Shown: positions 24,313 to 33,445 of the stretch, one piece after another
Layout: each line of letters starts with the position of its first letter
Position numbering within the stretch: position 1 is the stretch's first letter
The notes under the pieces: generated by a model
Told to the model about the DNA's origin: nothing
The model's database searches: none
The model's input: the letters and a program-made list of their open reading frames with translations, nothing else
Made by a program: the position numbers and the translations under genes
Origin: Gemmatimonadota bacterium
GTDB taxonomy: Bacteria > Latescibacterota > UBA2968 > UBA8231
Length of the DNA: 33,912 bases
Direction: 5' to 3'
Assembly: GCA_002712305.1 (NCBI GenBank)
Contig: PATE01000036.1
Location: forward strand, 28,027-61,938

Positions 24313-27300
24313 ATGGGACTGTTAGGACTTGCCATCGTCAGTATCTCGATGAGCGTCGCTTACATCGCCAGGGATGTGCCGACGAGCGACTTCATGCTCT
24401 CCACCTTCCAGGCCGGACAGAGTTTCTATTCCGAGGGTGCCTACGACCAGGCGATCGACAAATACCGCAGCGTCGGCGAGGAGCGCAGCGTTCTTCTGGA
24501 CGACAGCGAAATCATCGTCGTCGTCGGTGAGGTGGAAGCCACCGTCAAGGATGCCGCCATCTACCAGGTTGGCAACTCGTATTTCAAGATGTTCGAGGAG
24601 GCGACGCAGGCTGCTGAGGGCTTGAGGGACAAGGACGAAAAGAGCCGGCGTCTGGCGCAGGCGGAAGAATACCTCGAGGAAGCGGTCAGCTTCTTCTCTC
24701 GCGTCGAAGAGCAATCCGACTCTGACGAACTGCGTGTGCTGGCGCAGGGTCGCATCATGACCTGCTTGTACAGCGCTCGCCGCTTCGAAGATGTGATTCG
24801 CGAAGGACGCGAGTTTGTCGAGCGTTTCCCAAGCCATCCGTATGTCGTGGAAGCTCTCTACAACATTGGCTGGTCCTACTATGAACTCAAAGACTACGAC
24901 AAGAGCATTGGCGCCTTCACCGAACTGACGCAAAGCTTCGAGTCAGGTTTCCAGGTGAGCCGAGCGCTGTTTCAGATCGGTGAGTGTTACTACGACCAGA
25001 AGCGCTACGCAGAGGCCATTCCACACTATCAGGCCCTTGTGGACCAGGCCGACATCAGTGAGCTCACCGAGCAGGATGTTCAGCGAATGCAGTTCGAGAA
25101 GGTCGCTGGTCTGGTCGACGAAACGGAGTACGAACTCACTGCCAAGGCGCAGATCCGCATCGGCGACAGCCACAGTCAACTGGGAGACTTCGACAAGGCC
25201 GAAGACGCCTACCATACGGTGACCAACGTGTTCTCGCAGGAACGACGTCTGGTTGAGAAGGCGTACCAAAGTCTTGCGGACATGTATTTCTCGAGTCGCC
25301 TGCTGACGCGATGTGTGGGTGCGTATCGAGAGGCGATCGACAACGCCACCAGCAAGACCTTCCAGGCACGGATGCAGTTTCAGCTGGCCCAGCGTTATAC
25401 AGAGGCGAGCCGCGAGTGGGGGGAAGATCTATACGACGACGCCATCCGTGAGTTCAACGTCTACTTAAAGGCCTACGGCGAGGTCGCCAGTTCGGCGGGT
25501 TACTCTCTTGCCAATACGTATTACGAGATCGGCCAGGTCCACTACGCCAAGGCGGAACGTTTCGCGGCCCAGGGCGCGCAGGACCAGGCGATGGACGCCT
25601 ATGGAGCGGCTCTGTCCTCGTACTCCACGCAGCTGGAAGATCATCCTGAGGCGGCCTTCGACATGGCGGCTCGATTTAATGCGGCTCTTTGCCGGCAGAT
25701 GCTCGGGGGAGATACGCAGGATGAGGCCATCGAAGGGTTCAGCCAGATCATCGCCGAAGACCCCGATGGGCCCTATGCCATCAGCTCACAGTTCCAGCTT
25801 GCCCGCATCCAGCTCGGCCAGGGGCAGCATGATGAGGCGACGACCACGTATTCTCAGATCATCGCGGCCACGAGTGATTCAAATCATCTGGATGTGGCTC
25901 ACTTCGAACTGGGACTGGTTCGAGCGCAGGCCAAGGACCTGACCCAGGCGGCCGAGCACCTGCTACAGGTACGCCAGGGAGCTCCCCAGTATTCACTTTC
26001 GAGATTGGAAGCGGCACGCAGCTTCGTCAGCCTCGCCGATTTCGACCAGGCCCTGTCGGTTCTTCGGCAAGGCATGGACGTGGCCCAGAGCGACAGCGAG
26101 AAAGCTCAGTACTGGTATCTGACCGGGAAGGCCCACGTTGGTAAGCAGGACTACTCAAATGCCATAGACGCGTTCTCCAACACTCTTCGTGTCTCGTCGG
26201 ATCCGCTGCTCCAGGAGATCGCCCGCTACGACCGGGGCACGAGTTACACGCGGTTGGAGATGTATGCCGAGGCTGTCGAGGATCTGAAACTTCTGACGGC
26301 GTCGGAGAACGAGCGAATTCGCGGGGCTGTGCAGAGGATGCTCGGCATGGCCTATCTGCGACTGAACGACCAGCAGGAGGCCTTGCGAAGTTATTCTGAA
26401 CTTGCAGCTACGTCTCAGAATCTGTCCGAACGTGCGGACTACCTGATTCTGATTGTTGAACTCTACATGGAGCTGGAGCAGTACGACGAAGCCGTCTCCA
26501 CCGGTCGGCAGATTCTGGCCCTTGACCTTGGCGATGACAAGGGAGGCCGAGAGTATTCGGTCCGAGAACAGACGCACTTTCTCATCGCCGAGAGTCTGCA
26601 CAGCAGTGGCAACTACGAGGACGCCGTTTCCGCCTACATAGAAGGGCTCAGCCGATATCCTGACTCGTTCTATTCTCCAGATATGTCCTATGCGCTGGGT
26701 ACTTTGTACTTCCAGATGGATCGTCTGGATGAGGCGGCGGACACCCTGACCGACTTCGTCGCACGATTCGGTGACTCACCGAACGCGCTGTATGGACTCT
26801 ACTATCTCGGCTACGCCCATTTCAGCTTGCGCGATTTCGACAAGTCCCGAGACGTATTCGCCGATCTCGCCGAGAGATTCCCTGATTCAGAGGTTGCCGC
26901 GGAAGCCATGATGCGGGTCGCGGAGAGTGCCTTCAATCTGAGTGAGTTTGACCTCGTGATCGGTGTCTACAAGGACGTGCTCACCGCGTATCCAGACGCG
27001 CCATTCCTCGACGAGGCGACATACAACATGGCCTGGGCCCATTACGAAGCCCAGAATGAAGAGGAGTTTATCAGCGGTCTGCGCCGTCTGCTCAATGGGT
27101 TTCCGAAGAGTGAATTCGCCCCGGATGCCCGGTTTACCCTCGGGGATCACTACTTCAACAAAGAGCAGTATCAGGAGGCCCTCAATGAGTATCAGCTCGT
27201 ATTGCGGGACCACGGCGATTCGAAGATCGCCGGTGAAGTGCCGGAAGTGTTGAAGAATGTCCGTGAGATTATCGCATATGGCGAGTACGAAGAGGCGATA

Positions 27301-27597
27301 GCCATCTTCAGTGTGGCCTTGGGGCTCGACAAAGAAGACAAGAAAGCCGAAGCGTTAGAGAAGTTCCGAGAGGTCGTGCCCATGTTCGTCAATCTGATGG
27401 AGAAGTACCCGGGCACGGAAGTACAGGTCGGAGCCCTGAGCAATCTTGGTGTTTGTTATGAGTTCCTGAACCAGTGGCAGGACGCGGTACAGACCTACGA
27501 CAAGGTGATCGAACTGTTCGAGGCCCAGGAGGCGAGCCAGGAGGCGTATCAGTTCGCCAAGGGGCATCGCGATTGGATTGTGACCTCTCGGCTCTGA
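24313..27597 (+). CDS. 1094-aa TPR-repeat envelope protein
   Basis: ATG 24313 has AGGAGG (24298-24303) nine bases upstream. Residues 1-20 are a hydrophobic helix (LLGLAIVSISMSVAYIA) that acts as signal or anchor. The remainder is a long alpha solenoid of more than 20 tetratricopeptide-like repeats, for example ALYNIGWSYYELKDYDKSIG, ARIQLGQGQHDEATTTYSQI, LGYAHFSLRDFDKSRDVFAD and GDHYFNKEQYQEALNEYQLV. Many repeats carry the longer spacing seen in YbgF/CpoB- and BamD-like TPRs, known partners of envelope motors and barrel assembly; this resemblance is pattern-based. Its length would allow it to span the periplasm or wrap several partners. No enzymatic domain was seen. The frame is intact throughout. 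Confidence 0.85.
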   Translation: MGLLGLAIVSISMSVAYIARDVPTSDFMLSTFQAGQSFYSEGAYDQAIDKYRSVGEERSVLLDDSEIIVVVGEVEATVKDAAIYQVGNSYFKMFEEATQAAEGLRDKDEKSRRLAQAEEYLEEAVSFFSRVEEQSDSDELRVLAQGRIMTCLYSARRFEDVIREGREFVERFPSHPYVVEALYNIGWSYYELKDYDKSIGAFTELTQSFESGFQVSRALFQIGECYYDQKRYAEAIPHYQALVDQADISELTEQDVQRMQFEKVAGLVDETEYELTAKAQIRIGDSHSQLGDFDKAEDAYHTVTNVFSQERRLVEKAYQSLADMYFSSRLLTRCVGAYREAIDNATSKTFQARMQFQLAQRYTEASREWGEDLYDDAIREFNVYLKAYGEVASSAGYSLANTYYEIGQVHYAKAERFAAQGAQDQAMDAYGAALSSYSTQLEDHPEAAFDMAARFNAALCRQMLGGDTQDEAIEGFSQIIAEDPDGPYAISSQFQLARIQLGQGQHDEATTTYSQIIAATSDSNHLDVAHFELGLVRAQAKDLTQAAEHLLQVRQGAPQYSLSRLEAARSFVSLADFDQALSVLRQGMDVAQSDSEKAQYWYLTGKAHVGKQDYSNAIDAFSNTLRVSSDPLLQEIARYDRGTSYTRLEMYAEAVEDLKLLTASENERIRGAVQRMLGMAYLRLNDQQEALRSYSELAATSQNLSERADYLILIVELYMELEQYDEAVSTGRQILALDLGDDKGGREYSVREQTHFLIAESLHSSGNYEDAVSAYIEGLSRYPDSFYSPDMSYALGTLYFQMDRLDEAADTLTDFVARFGDSPNALYGLYYLGYAHFSLRDFDKSRDVFADLAERFPDSEVAAEAMMRVAESAFNLSEFDLVIGVYKDVLTAYPDAPFLDEATYNMAWAHYEAQNEEEFISGLRRLLNGFPKSEFAPDARFTLGDHYFNKEQYQEALNEYQLVLRDHGDSKIAGEVPEVLKNVREIIAYGEYEEAIAIFSVALGLDKEDKKAEALEKFREVVPMFVNLMEKYPGTEVQVGALSNLGVCYEFLNQWQDAVQTYDKVIELFEAQEASQEAYQFAKGHRDWIVTSRL

Positions 27598-27628
27598 GGG
27601 TCACAGGTTTGCGTGAGAAAGGGAAGTC

Positions 27629-28450
27629 ATGAGTTTTTTGCGGAAACGGGTGTATCAGGCCCCGTTGAATCGTCTTGGGAATCGTCTTGGGCATTGCATG
27701 GGGATTGGTTTGGGTCTTCTTGCGGCGGGCTGCATCATCTTCCCACCGAAGATCCACTACAACTCCTACATGCAGCCATCGGAACTCTCGAGCGATGTGG
27801 AGTCCTATCGAACTGAGGAAGATGGTTCGGTCTCCTACGTCGCAGAAGGACTCCGGGTCAATGTCGACTATCTCACCGACGCCGAGCTGAATGCGCTGCT
27901 TCCCGAGGATTCGCAGAGAGAAGAGTATTCGACCAATCCGTACACCTACGGTGATGAGGTCGAAGGAGACGTCGGTTACGTCCCCAATCGGTTCTCCGTC
28001 TTTCGTGTCAGTGTCTTCAATCAGACCTTCGCGAAAGTCGAATTCGATCCACTCGAGGTCGATCTCCTGACCGACCAGGGCGAATCCTTGCACGCCTATG
28101 GCATCCCGTCTACATCTCCGAACCAGAGTTTCGAGCGTTACTACCGAGGGCTCCGCGGACAGAGTGGCAACGAGTTCTACCGATTCGAGGTCCGCATGGG
28201 ACACGTGCGCAGCCTTGGTTATGCCGAAGACCAGCCCATTTTCAAGGGCGAAAGCTACAGCGGCTTGATCGTCTTCGATACGCTGAATCCGCAGGTCAAG
28301 AAGGTTCGATTCGTGTTGCCGCAGTTTGCCCTCAAGTTCGATGAGTTTGGTCGTGTGATCGAGTCCATCGATTGCCACTTTGATTTCGACCGCCACATCG
28401 AGAAGTGGACGGTCGAGGAACATGCGAGCGCCGGTTCTCCAAGCCAATAG
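27629..28450 (+). CDS. Putative lipoprotein of unknown family
   Basis: 273 aa. AAAGGGAAG lies just before the ATG. A basic N-terminus and hydrophobic stretch end in LGLLAAGC (Cys35), a lipoprotein-type cleavage site with Ala at -3. The N-terminal region contains a short in-frame DNA repeat (AATCGTCTTGGG twice near 27668-27692), giving NRLGNRLG. The mature part is beta-rich and soluble (NRFSVFRVSVFNQTFAKVEF, then DPLEVDLLTDQGESLHAYGI and GLIVFDTLNPQVKKVRFVLP). I do not recognise the family. Its end overlaps the start of the CsgG/FlgT-like gene by 29 bases, so the two are probably co-translated and may act together at the outer membrane. Confidence 0.72.
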   Translation: MSFLRKRVYQAPLNRLGNRLGHCMGIGLGLLAAGCIIFPPKIHYNSYMQPSELSSDVESYRTEEDGSVSYVAEGLRVNVDYLTDAELNALLPEDSQREEYSTNPYTYGDEVEGDVGYVPNRFSVFRVSVFNQTFAKVEFDPLEVDLLTDQGESLHAYGIPSTSPNQSFERYYRGLRGQSGNEFYRFEVRMGHVRSLGYAEDQPIFKGESYSGLIVFDTLNPQVKKVRFVLPQFALKFDEFGRVIESIDCHFDFDRHIEKWTVEEHASAGSPSQ

Positions 28451-29357
28451 TTCCCACGGGCGCCGGTGGCGCTTGTCGAGGCTCCTGACGGCCGTCCTGA
28501 TTCTGCATGTCCTGCCCGCTGGCGCGATTCAGCGTGGTGATACCGTGGCGATTCTCCCTTTCGAAGATCACAGTGATTTTCCGGGCACGTGGGACATCCG
28601 TCGTGGTCTCGCGGAGAAGCTGGCGATCTTCATGGCCGACACACTCGGTCTGGTGGTGCTGTCTCACGACACGATCGCGGCCGTTGTGTCAGCCAGCGGC
28701 GAGGCTCACCAGTCCATCGATCAAGCGCGGGTCGTCGGGCAATCTCTATATGCCGATTTTGTGCTGACCGGTGACATTGTGGATTTCTCGATCAGACGAT
28801 TCTCTGTCGGGAATCCCTCTCTGGGTGGCTACGCCTCCTACACGGCGCTGGTGGACCTCGAGACACGCCTTGTGCGAGTTTTTCCCGGTGCAACACAGGT
28901 CGAGGCCTTTCGTGGCATGGCCGAAGAGGAAGCCGACGATCTGGGCCTGACACTGATGGGAAAACCGACCGAGACCGCCGCGTTGCATAAGCAACTGAAT
29001 GATGTCGTCTTCGGGAGCGATGTGTTCGCTGCTACGATCATCGGCAAGGCGACCCAACGGTCAGTGCAGCAGATTGTCGACGGGCTCTCCGCCCGGGTTC
29101 TGAATGAGAACCTGGTGCTGAAGCAAGGGGCGAAGATCTTGAGCCTGGAAGGTGAAGAGGGGTTCGTAAACCTGGGGATTGCGGACAAGGTCGAGGCGGG
29201 CCACCGTTTTGACATCTATTCCAGAATCGACAGCCAGCGAGTGGGTGCCATCCAGGTGGTCGTTCCCCTCGCGGCACACCTGTCGCAGATACGAATTACC
29301 GACGGGGCGCAACAGATTCAACCTGGAGACCTGTTACGGGCCCCGGTAGGTCGGTGA
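28422..29357 (+). CDS. CsgG-like protein with FlgT-type C-terminal domain
   Basis: 311 aa from ATG 28422, chosen because GAGGA lies just upstream and the product has a signal peptide (WRLSRLLTAVLILHVLPAGA). The longer frame from a TTG at 28380 would bury it. Residues about 37-215 resemble the CsgG/TolB-N-like fold: VAILPFEDHSDFPGTW, then LAEKLAIFMADTLGLVVLSH and LYADFVLTGDIVDFSIRRFS. Residues about 225-308 (KILSLEGEEGFVNLGIADKV, EAGHRFDIYSRID, IQPGDLLRAPVGR) match the C-terminal domain of the flagellar protein FlgT. CsgG itself is an outer-membrane secretion pore; FlgT binds the flagellar basal body. Whether this one makes a pore is not shown, as the CsgG transmembrane strands are not obvious. 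It is the last gene of the envelope train. Confidence 0.65.
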   Translation: MRAPVLQANSSHGRRWRLSRLLTAVLILHVLPAGAIQRGDTVAILPFEDHSDFPGTWDIRRGLAEKLAIFMADTLGLVVLSHDTIAAVVSASGEAHQSIDQARVVGQSLYADFVLTGDIVDFSIRRFSVGNPSLGGYASYTALVDLETRLVRVFPGATQVEAFRGMAEEEADDLGLTLMGKPTETAALHKQLNDVVFGSDVFAATIIGKATQRSVQQIVDGLSARVLNENLVLKQGAKILSLEGEEGFVNLGIADKVEAGHRFDIYSRIDSQRVGAIQVVVPLAAHLSQIRITDGAQQIQPGDLLRAPVGR

Positions 29358-29358
29358 C

Positions 29359-31101
29359 ATGCGTCGACGGTGTATTCCGGCAGCTCTGCCGACGACAAGC
29401 TCACTCACATGGATCATCCTCGGCTGCTCGCTGGTCGCGGCTCCTGCACTTGAGGCGACCGTCACTTTCGTCGATGTGGCCTACGAGGCTGGCGTCAATT
29501 TTCGCTACACCCACGGCGGCACGGGGCAGAAGTTTTTCATCGAGACTATGGGGCCCGGTTGTGCGTTTCTGGACTACGACGGGGACGGCGAACTGGACAT
29601 CTACGCCGTGAATGGCCACACCTTGAAACCCGGTGCCGAAGTCGTGGAGACGAATCGGCTCTTCCGAAACAAGGGCGACGGGACATTTACCGATGTGTCC
29701 GTTGCTGCCGCAGCTGACGATCGAGGTTATGGAGTCGGGGTTACGGCAGCTGACTACGACAACGACGGGGACACGGATGTCTTCATCAGCAACTATGGCG
29801 CGAATGTCCTCTACTCTAATTCCGCAGATGGACGGTTTCGCGACCACACGATCGCCGCCGGTGTGGGGGACCAAAGGTGGGGCACGGGATGCACCTTTCT
29901 CGACATCGACAACGATGGTCTGCTCGACCTCTACGTGGCCAACTACCTCGACTACACCCTCGATGAGCCCGGGAAAGATCTGACGCCCTACGTGGTTGCC
30001 GCCGGCGATACGCTGAGAATGGATCTGCGGGCCTATCCGAGTCCGGACAACTTCGATGGGGCAGCAGACGTCCTCTATCGCAACGTTGGTGACGGCACCT
30101 TTGTCGATGTGACCGAGAAGGCGGGGGTTCTCAATCCTGATGGCAAGGGCATGGGTGTCGTCGGTGGAGACTACGACGGCGACGGTTTTGTGGATATCTT
30201 CGTCGCCAATGACCAGCGTGCGAACTTTCTGTATCGGAACGGTGGGGATGGCACGTTCACCGACATGGCGCTGATCGCCGGTGTCGGATACAGCGGCGAT
30301 GGACGGATGGAAGCCAGTATGGGGGCCGACTTCGGTGACTACGACAACGACGGCTGGCTCGACCTCGTCGTGCCCAACTTCCAGCGCGAGCCGACCAGCG
30401 TCTATCGCAATGAAGGCGACGGGATGTTCGCCTACGAGTCGTCGCGATCCGGCATCGGTCGTGGGTCATTGGCCTTCGTCGGATGGAGCACCGCCTTCTT
30501 CGACTATGACAACGACGGCTTTCTCGATGTCTTCATCGCCAATGGGCACACGCTGGACAACATCGAACTCTTCGACGCGTCAGCTACCTACCCCCAGCGC
30601 AACCAGCTGTTCGCCAATCGTCACGATGGCACCTTCCAGGACGTCAGCGATCAGGTGGGTCCGGGGATGGCCACGTCCAAGGTCAGTCGCGGCGCCGCCT
30701 TTGGCGATTACGATCAGGATGGCGATATCGATATCTTCGTCGTCCATTCGAAGAAGGCCGCCGATCTGTTGCGCAACGAAGGCGGCCATCGCGCGGGACA
30801 CTGGCTGCACGTGCGGGTTGTGGGCGTGACCAGCAATCGCGATGGTATCGGCGCGAGGGTCGAGATTCAGGCAGATGGTCTGAAACAGATCCGCGAAATC
30901 AAGGCGGGATCAGGGCTGTACGGACAGAACGATTTACGAGCCACTTTCGGACTCGGAGGCAAGACTCAGATCGATCTGTTGCAGGTGAGGTGGCCAAGTG
31001 GTGTTGTAGATCGAATTCACAATCTCCCCGCCGATCAGATGGTCGTCGTCATGGAAGGCGAGGGATGTGTTGTCGAGAGCCAGAGCGAGGGTGGCGATTG
31101 A
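29359..31101 (+). CDS. Secreted CRTAC1 family protein (FG-GAP/VCBS repeats, UnbV domain)
   Basis: 580 aa, one base after the previous stop. The N-terminus (MRRRCIPAALPTTSSLTWII and following) is a signal peptide ending near ALEA. Seven FG-GAP/VCBS repeats are visible by their calcium loops: DYDGDGELDIYAVNG, DYDNDGDTDVFISNYG, DIDNDGLLDLYVANY, DYDGDGFVDIFVAND, DYDNDGWLDLVVPNF, DYDNDGFLDVFIANG and DYDQDGDIDIFVVHS. Together they should form a seven-bladed beta-propeller like an integrin head. The C-terminal ASPIC/UnbV domain (about 485-570) is marked by RDGIGARVEI, FGLGG and VRWPSGVVDRI. Members are extracellular and often adhesive or associated with polysaccharide; the ligand here is unknown. 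It may belong to the end of the envelope train or to the next operon. Confidence 0.9.
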   Translation: MRRRCIPAALPTTSSLTWIILGCSLVAAPALEATVTFVDVAYEAGVNFRYTHGGTGQKFFIETMGPGCAFLDYDGDGELDIYAVNGHTLKPGAEVVETNRLFRNKGDGTFTDVSVAAAADDRGYGVGVTAADYDNDGDTDVFISNYGANVLYSNSADGRFRDHTIAAGVGDQRWGTGCTFLDIDNDGLLDLYVANYLDYTLDEPGKDLTPYVVAAGDTLRMDLRAYPSPDNFDGAADVLYRNVGDGTFVDVTEKAGVLNPDGKGMGVVGGDYDGDGFVDIFVANDQRANFLYRNGGDGTFTDMALIAGVGYSGDGRMEASMGADFGDYDNDGWLDLVVPNFQREPTSVYRNEGDGMFAYESSRSGIGRGSLAFVGWSTAFFDYDNDGFLDVFIANGHTLDNIELFDASATYPQRNQLFANRHDGTFQDVSDQVGPGMATSKVSRGAAFGDYDQDGDIDIFVVHSKKAADLLRNEGGHRAGHWLHVRVVGVTSNRDGIGARVEIQADGLKQIREIKAGSGLYGQNDLRATFGLGGKTQIDLLQVRWPSGVVDRIHNLPADQMVVVMEGEGCVVESQSEGGD

Positions 31102-31147
31102 AAGACGCTGCGTTCTGGCTCAGATTTCCCTGAAAAGGAGCTTCTTC

Positions 31148-32440
31148 ATGAGGATTCGCGCGACCATTCCGGCCGTGCTCTGTCTGACCGCTCTGTGGGC
31201 CTTGCCCATCAGCGGTCAGGTCTCTCTTTCCAAGAGTGAGCGCGACGGCCAGCCCGTATATGTCATCGAGAACAAATACGTACGAAGTGAGATCGCCTAT
31301 ACGCGGGCAAGGTCGCCTCTGAGCTACTTCGACAAGATCACGCAAGTAGAGCAACTGAGGCAGTTGGCGCCCCTGAATGGGAATCACGGCAAACACACGG
31401 GTCACGGCGGTGTTGCCGAAGCGGTTCCATGGACAGGTGGTTCACCGTACATGGGGTATCTGTGGACACAGCCCTGGGAAATGACGGCGCGGACGTACGA
31501 CGACCACGTTGTGCTGACGGGTGAGATCACCTTTCCCTATCCCGATCCGGTGACAGGTCGTCTGTGCGAGTTGAGATTTCAGAAAACGATGACCGCCTAC
31601 GAGGGTTCAACGCGTCTGAAGATGGACTATCACATCCAGAACGTGGGAGACCGTCCGGCGCGATTTCAACACTGTGTCCACGGCAGTCCGTGCGTCGGGG
31701 GCACGTGTGACGACGGTGATTACTTCTTCGCCCCGGGAGATCGCAGCTGGGTCGTGTGGAGCAGCCTGTTTCCGCAACTCAAGATCCCCGACCAGTCGTG
31801 GCACTCGTGGCCCTTTGACGAAGCGGTGGATTTCACCGAGACCGACGCAGAGGGTGGGCTCCAACTCTTCGTACCAGCTCGCTGGGGTGTCATGGGGGAC
31901 GACAAAACCAAGGAAGTGATGGCCATGGTCAGTTCCCCTGTGACGGTGGGGGGCACGCGTGAAATTCCCGTGTATATGGGATACACCCGTGGTCGTGGGA
32001 ACTACTATCTGGAACCCTCCCTCACAAAACATATCTCCAATCACGATGACCGTTGGGAGCGCGAGGGGTACTCTGTCGATCTGGAGCGGGGCGAAGCCTG
32101 CGTCTACACGGTGGACATGGCCATGTTCCACGGTGTCTCGAAAGAGCAGGTGATGGATGTCCACAGTCTGACAGGCGACTATCTGCTGTTGTCGGCGCCA
32201 ACGGTGAAGGTGGACTCGAAGAGAGCCCGCATCGATGTCGCCATCGCGGTAACGGGCGATGCACGATTGTCCGTCGTCGAGGCATCGACGGGTGAGGTTC
32301 TGTCGGCGACAGATCTGACACCTGGCAATGTGCAGAGCATCAAAGAAGAGGTTTCGCTCTCCAGCGCCGGTGCCGAGGTGAACGTGTTGCTCACCAACGC
32401 GGCGGGAGAACAAGTATTGGTAGGAGGTACAGACGGTTAA
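31148..32440 (+). CDS. Secreted galactose-mutarotase-like protein, exact family uncertain
   Basis: 430 aa from ATG 31148, with AAGGAG (31135-31140) seven bases upstream and a signal peptide (MRIRATIPAVLCLTALWALP to about ISGQ). The longer frame from 31067 lacks both. The body is beta-rich: PVYVIENKYVRSEIAYTRAR near the N-terminus, KMDYHIQNVGDRPARFQHCV, a WHSWPF motif, and MGYTRGRGNYYLEPSLTKHI. Strand order and the LKMDYHIQNVGDRP block resemble aldose-1-epimerase/mutarotase-like sugar-processing domains. I cannot place it in a named subfamily or assign catalytic residues. A last ~90 residues (DSKRARIDVAIAVTGDARLS and following) form an extra beta domain. It overlaps the Ldh-family gene by one base (TAATG), so the two are translationally coupled. 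Confidence 0.65.
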   Translation: MRIRATIPAVLCLTALWALPISGQVSLSKSERDGQPVYVIENKYVRSEIAYTRARSPLSYFDKITQVEQLRQLAPLNGNHGKHTGHGGVAEAVPWTGGSPYMGYLWTQPWEMTARTYDDHVVLTGEITFPYPDPVTGRLCELRFQKTMTAYEGSTRLKMDYHIQNVGDRPARFQHCVHGSPCVGGTCDDGDYFFAPGDRSWVVWSSLFPQLKIPDQSWHSWPFDEAVDFTETDAEGGLQLFVPARWGVMGDDKTKEVMAMVSSPVTVGGTREIPVYMGYTRGRGNYYLEPSLTKHISNHDDRWEREGYSVDLERGEACVYTVDMAMFHGVSKEQVMDVHSLTGDYLLLSAPTVKVDSKRARIDVAIAVTGDARLSVVEASTGEVLSATDLTPGNVQSIKEEVSLSSAGAEVNVLLTNAAGEQVLVGGTDG

Positions 32441-33444
32441 TGGCCTTTCGATCGAGAAACTACCCGCCTGAACACGGGATTCTCATTCCCCTGGCACATC
32501 AGAGACGGGTCATCAGAGATCTGCTCGGCAGCACGGCGATGCGCGCCTCCGATGCCGACTATCTTGCCGATCGCCTGGTGACCAATGATGGCCGCTGTCT
32601 ATACAGCCACGGGAGTCGACAACTTCCGCACTACCTCGAGAATCTGAATGGCGGCAATGTCAATCCTGACCCCGACGTGCAGGTCGTATCCTCCTTTGGT
32701 GCCACGGCTCGTGTCGATGGCGATGGCGGTCTTGGCTACATGGCGTGCCGAGTGGGGATGGAGAAGGTCCTGGAGCTCACTGAGAAGTTCGGCACGGGAA
32801 GCTGCACGACGGGCAACCACTTTCACGTCGGTTCCGTGGGCACATGGACGCGGATGGCCGTGGAGAAGGGATACATCGGTATGGCCATGTCGGCGCACCG
32901 AAATCGCCTCGACCCGAACCAGATGATCACCCGGCTACCGAATGCTTCGCCTCTCAGTTTCGGGTTTCCCGCAGGCGACCAGCCTCCGCTGATCCTTGAC
33001 ATGGGCAGCAACATTCTCCCCGATGATGAGGATCTGATGGAGAAGATGCCGCACGGCTATTTCAAGGCGATCGGCCTGTCCGCGAGCGTGCAGGCCATCT
33101 CTGGGATCCTCGCGGGGATCTACCGGGAGGAACTGACCCCTCCCAAAGGGAAATGGACGGCGAATCAAGGCGCCTTTCTCTGCGCCTGGGATGTTCGAGC
33201 CTTCATGGACATCGACGAATACACGGAAGAGATGGATCGATTCACTGCGGGGGCGCGAAAGATGCAGCCCCTTCCCTATCTGAGCCGTGCCGAGCTCCCT
33301 GGTGGCATGGAGTGGCAGTGGGAGCAGGACAATCGAGAGCGCGGCATTCCACTGGGTGACGAACACCGAGAGCAACTTGAAAACCTGGCAGCCGAAGTCG
33401 GCGTCGACTGTGGCTACGACCAATTCGAAGAGACGAGGTTCTAA
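32440..33444 (+). CDS. Ldh family (malate/ureidoglycolate/lactate-type) oxidoreductase
   Basis: 334 aa, slightly short for a family usually near 350. These enzymes use NAD(P) to reduce 2-oxoacids or oxidise 2-hydroxyacids and related compounds in the cytoplasm. Family marks seen: the catalytic-histidine segment CLYSHGSRQLPHYL (about 53-66), GLGYMACRVGMEKVL, the nucleotide-site block GNHFHVGSVGTWTRMAVEKG and IGMAM, a PLSFGFPAGDQPPLILDMGS segment, and Lys in MPHGYFKAIGLSASVQAISG. The canonical GTNP turn is not conserved and the lid region is shortened, so substrate cannot be read off. ATG overlaps the preceding TAA; AGGAGG at 32422-32427 is a rather distant ribosome binding site. Probably part of a carbohydrate or hydroxyacid catabolic operon. 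Confidence 0.85.
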   Translation: MAFRSRNYPPEHGILIPLAHQRRVIRDLLGSTAMRASDADYLADRLVTNDGRCLYSHGSRQLPHYLENLNGGNVNPDPDVQVVSSFGATARVDGDGGLGYMACRVGMEKVLELTEKFGTGSCTTGNHFHVGSVGTWTRMAVEKGYIGMAMSAHRNRLDPNQMITRLPNASPLSFGFPAGDQPPLILDMGSNILPDDEDLMEKMPHGYFKAIGLSASVQAISGILAGIYREELTPPKGKWTANQGAFLCAWDVRAFMDIDEYTEEMDRFTAGARKMQPLPYLSRAELPGGMEWQWEQDNRERGIPLGDEHREQLENLAAEVGVDCGYDQFEETRF

Positions 33445-33445
33445 C

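Noticed and set aside
29359-31101. DxDxDG repeats as RTX toxin-type repeats
   Set aside because: Spacing of about 50-100 residues and the FG-GAP pattern with a terminal UnbV domain fit the CRTAC1 family, not nine-residue RTX repeats.
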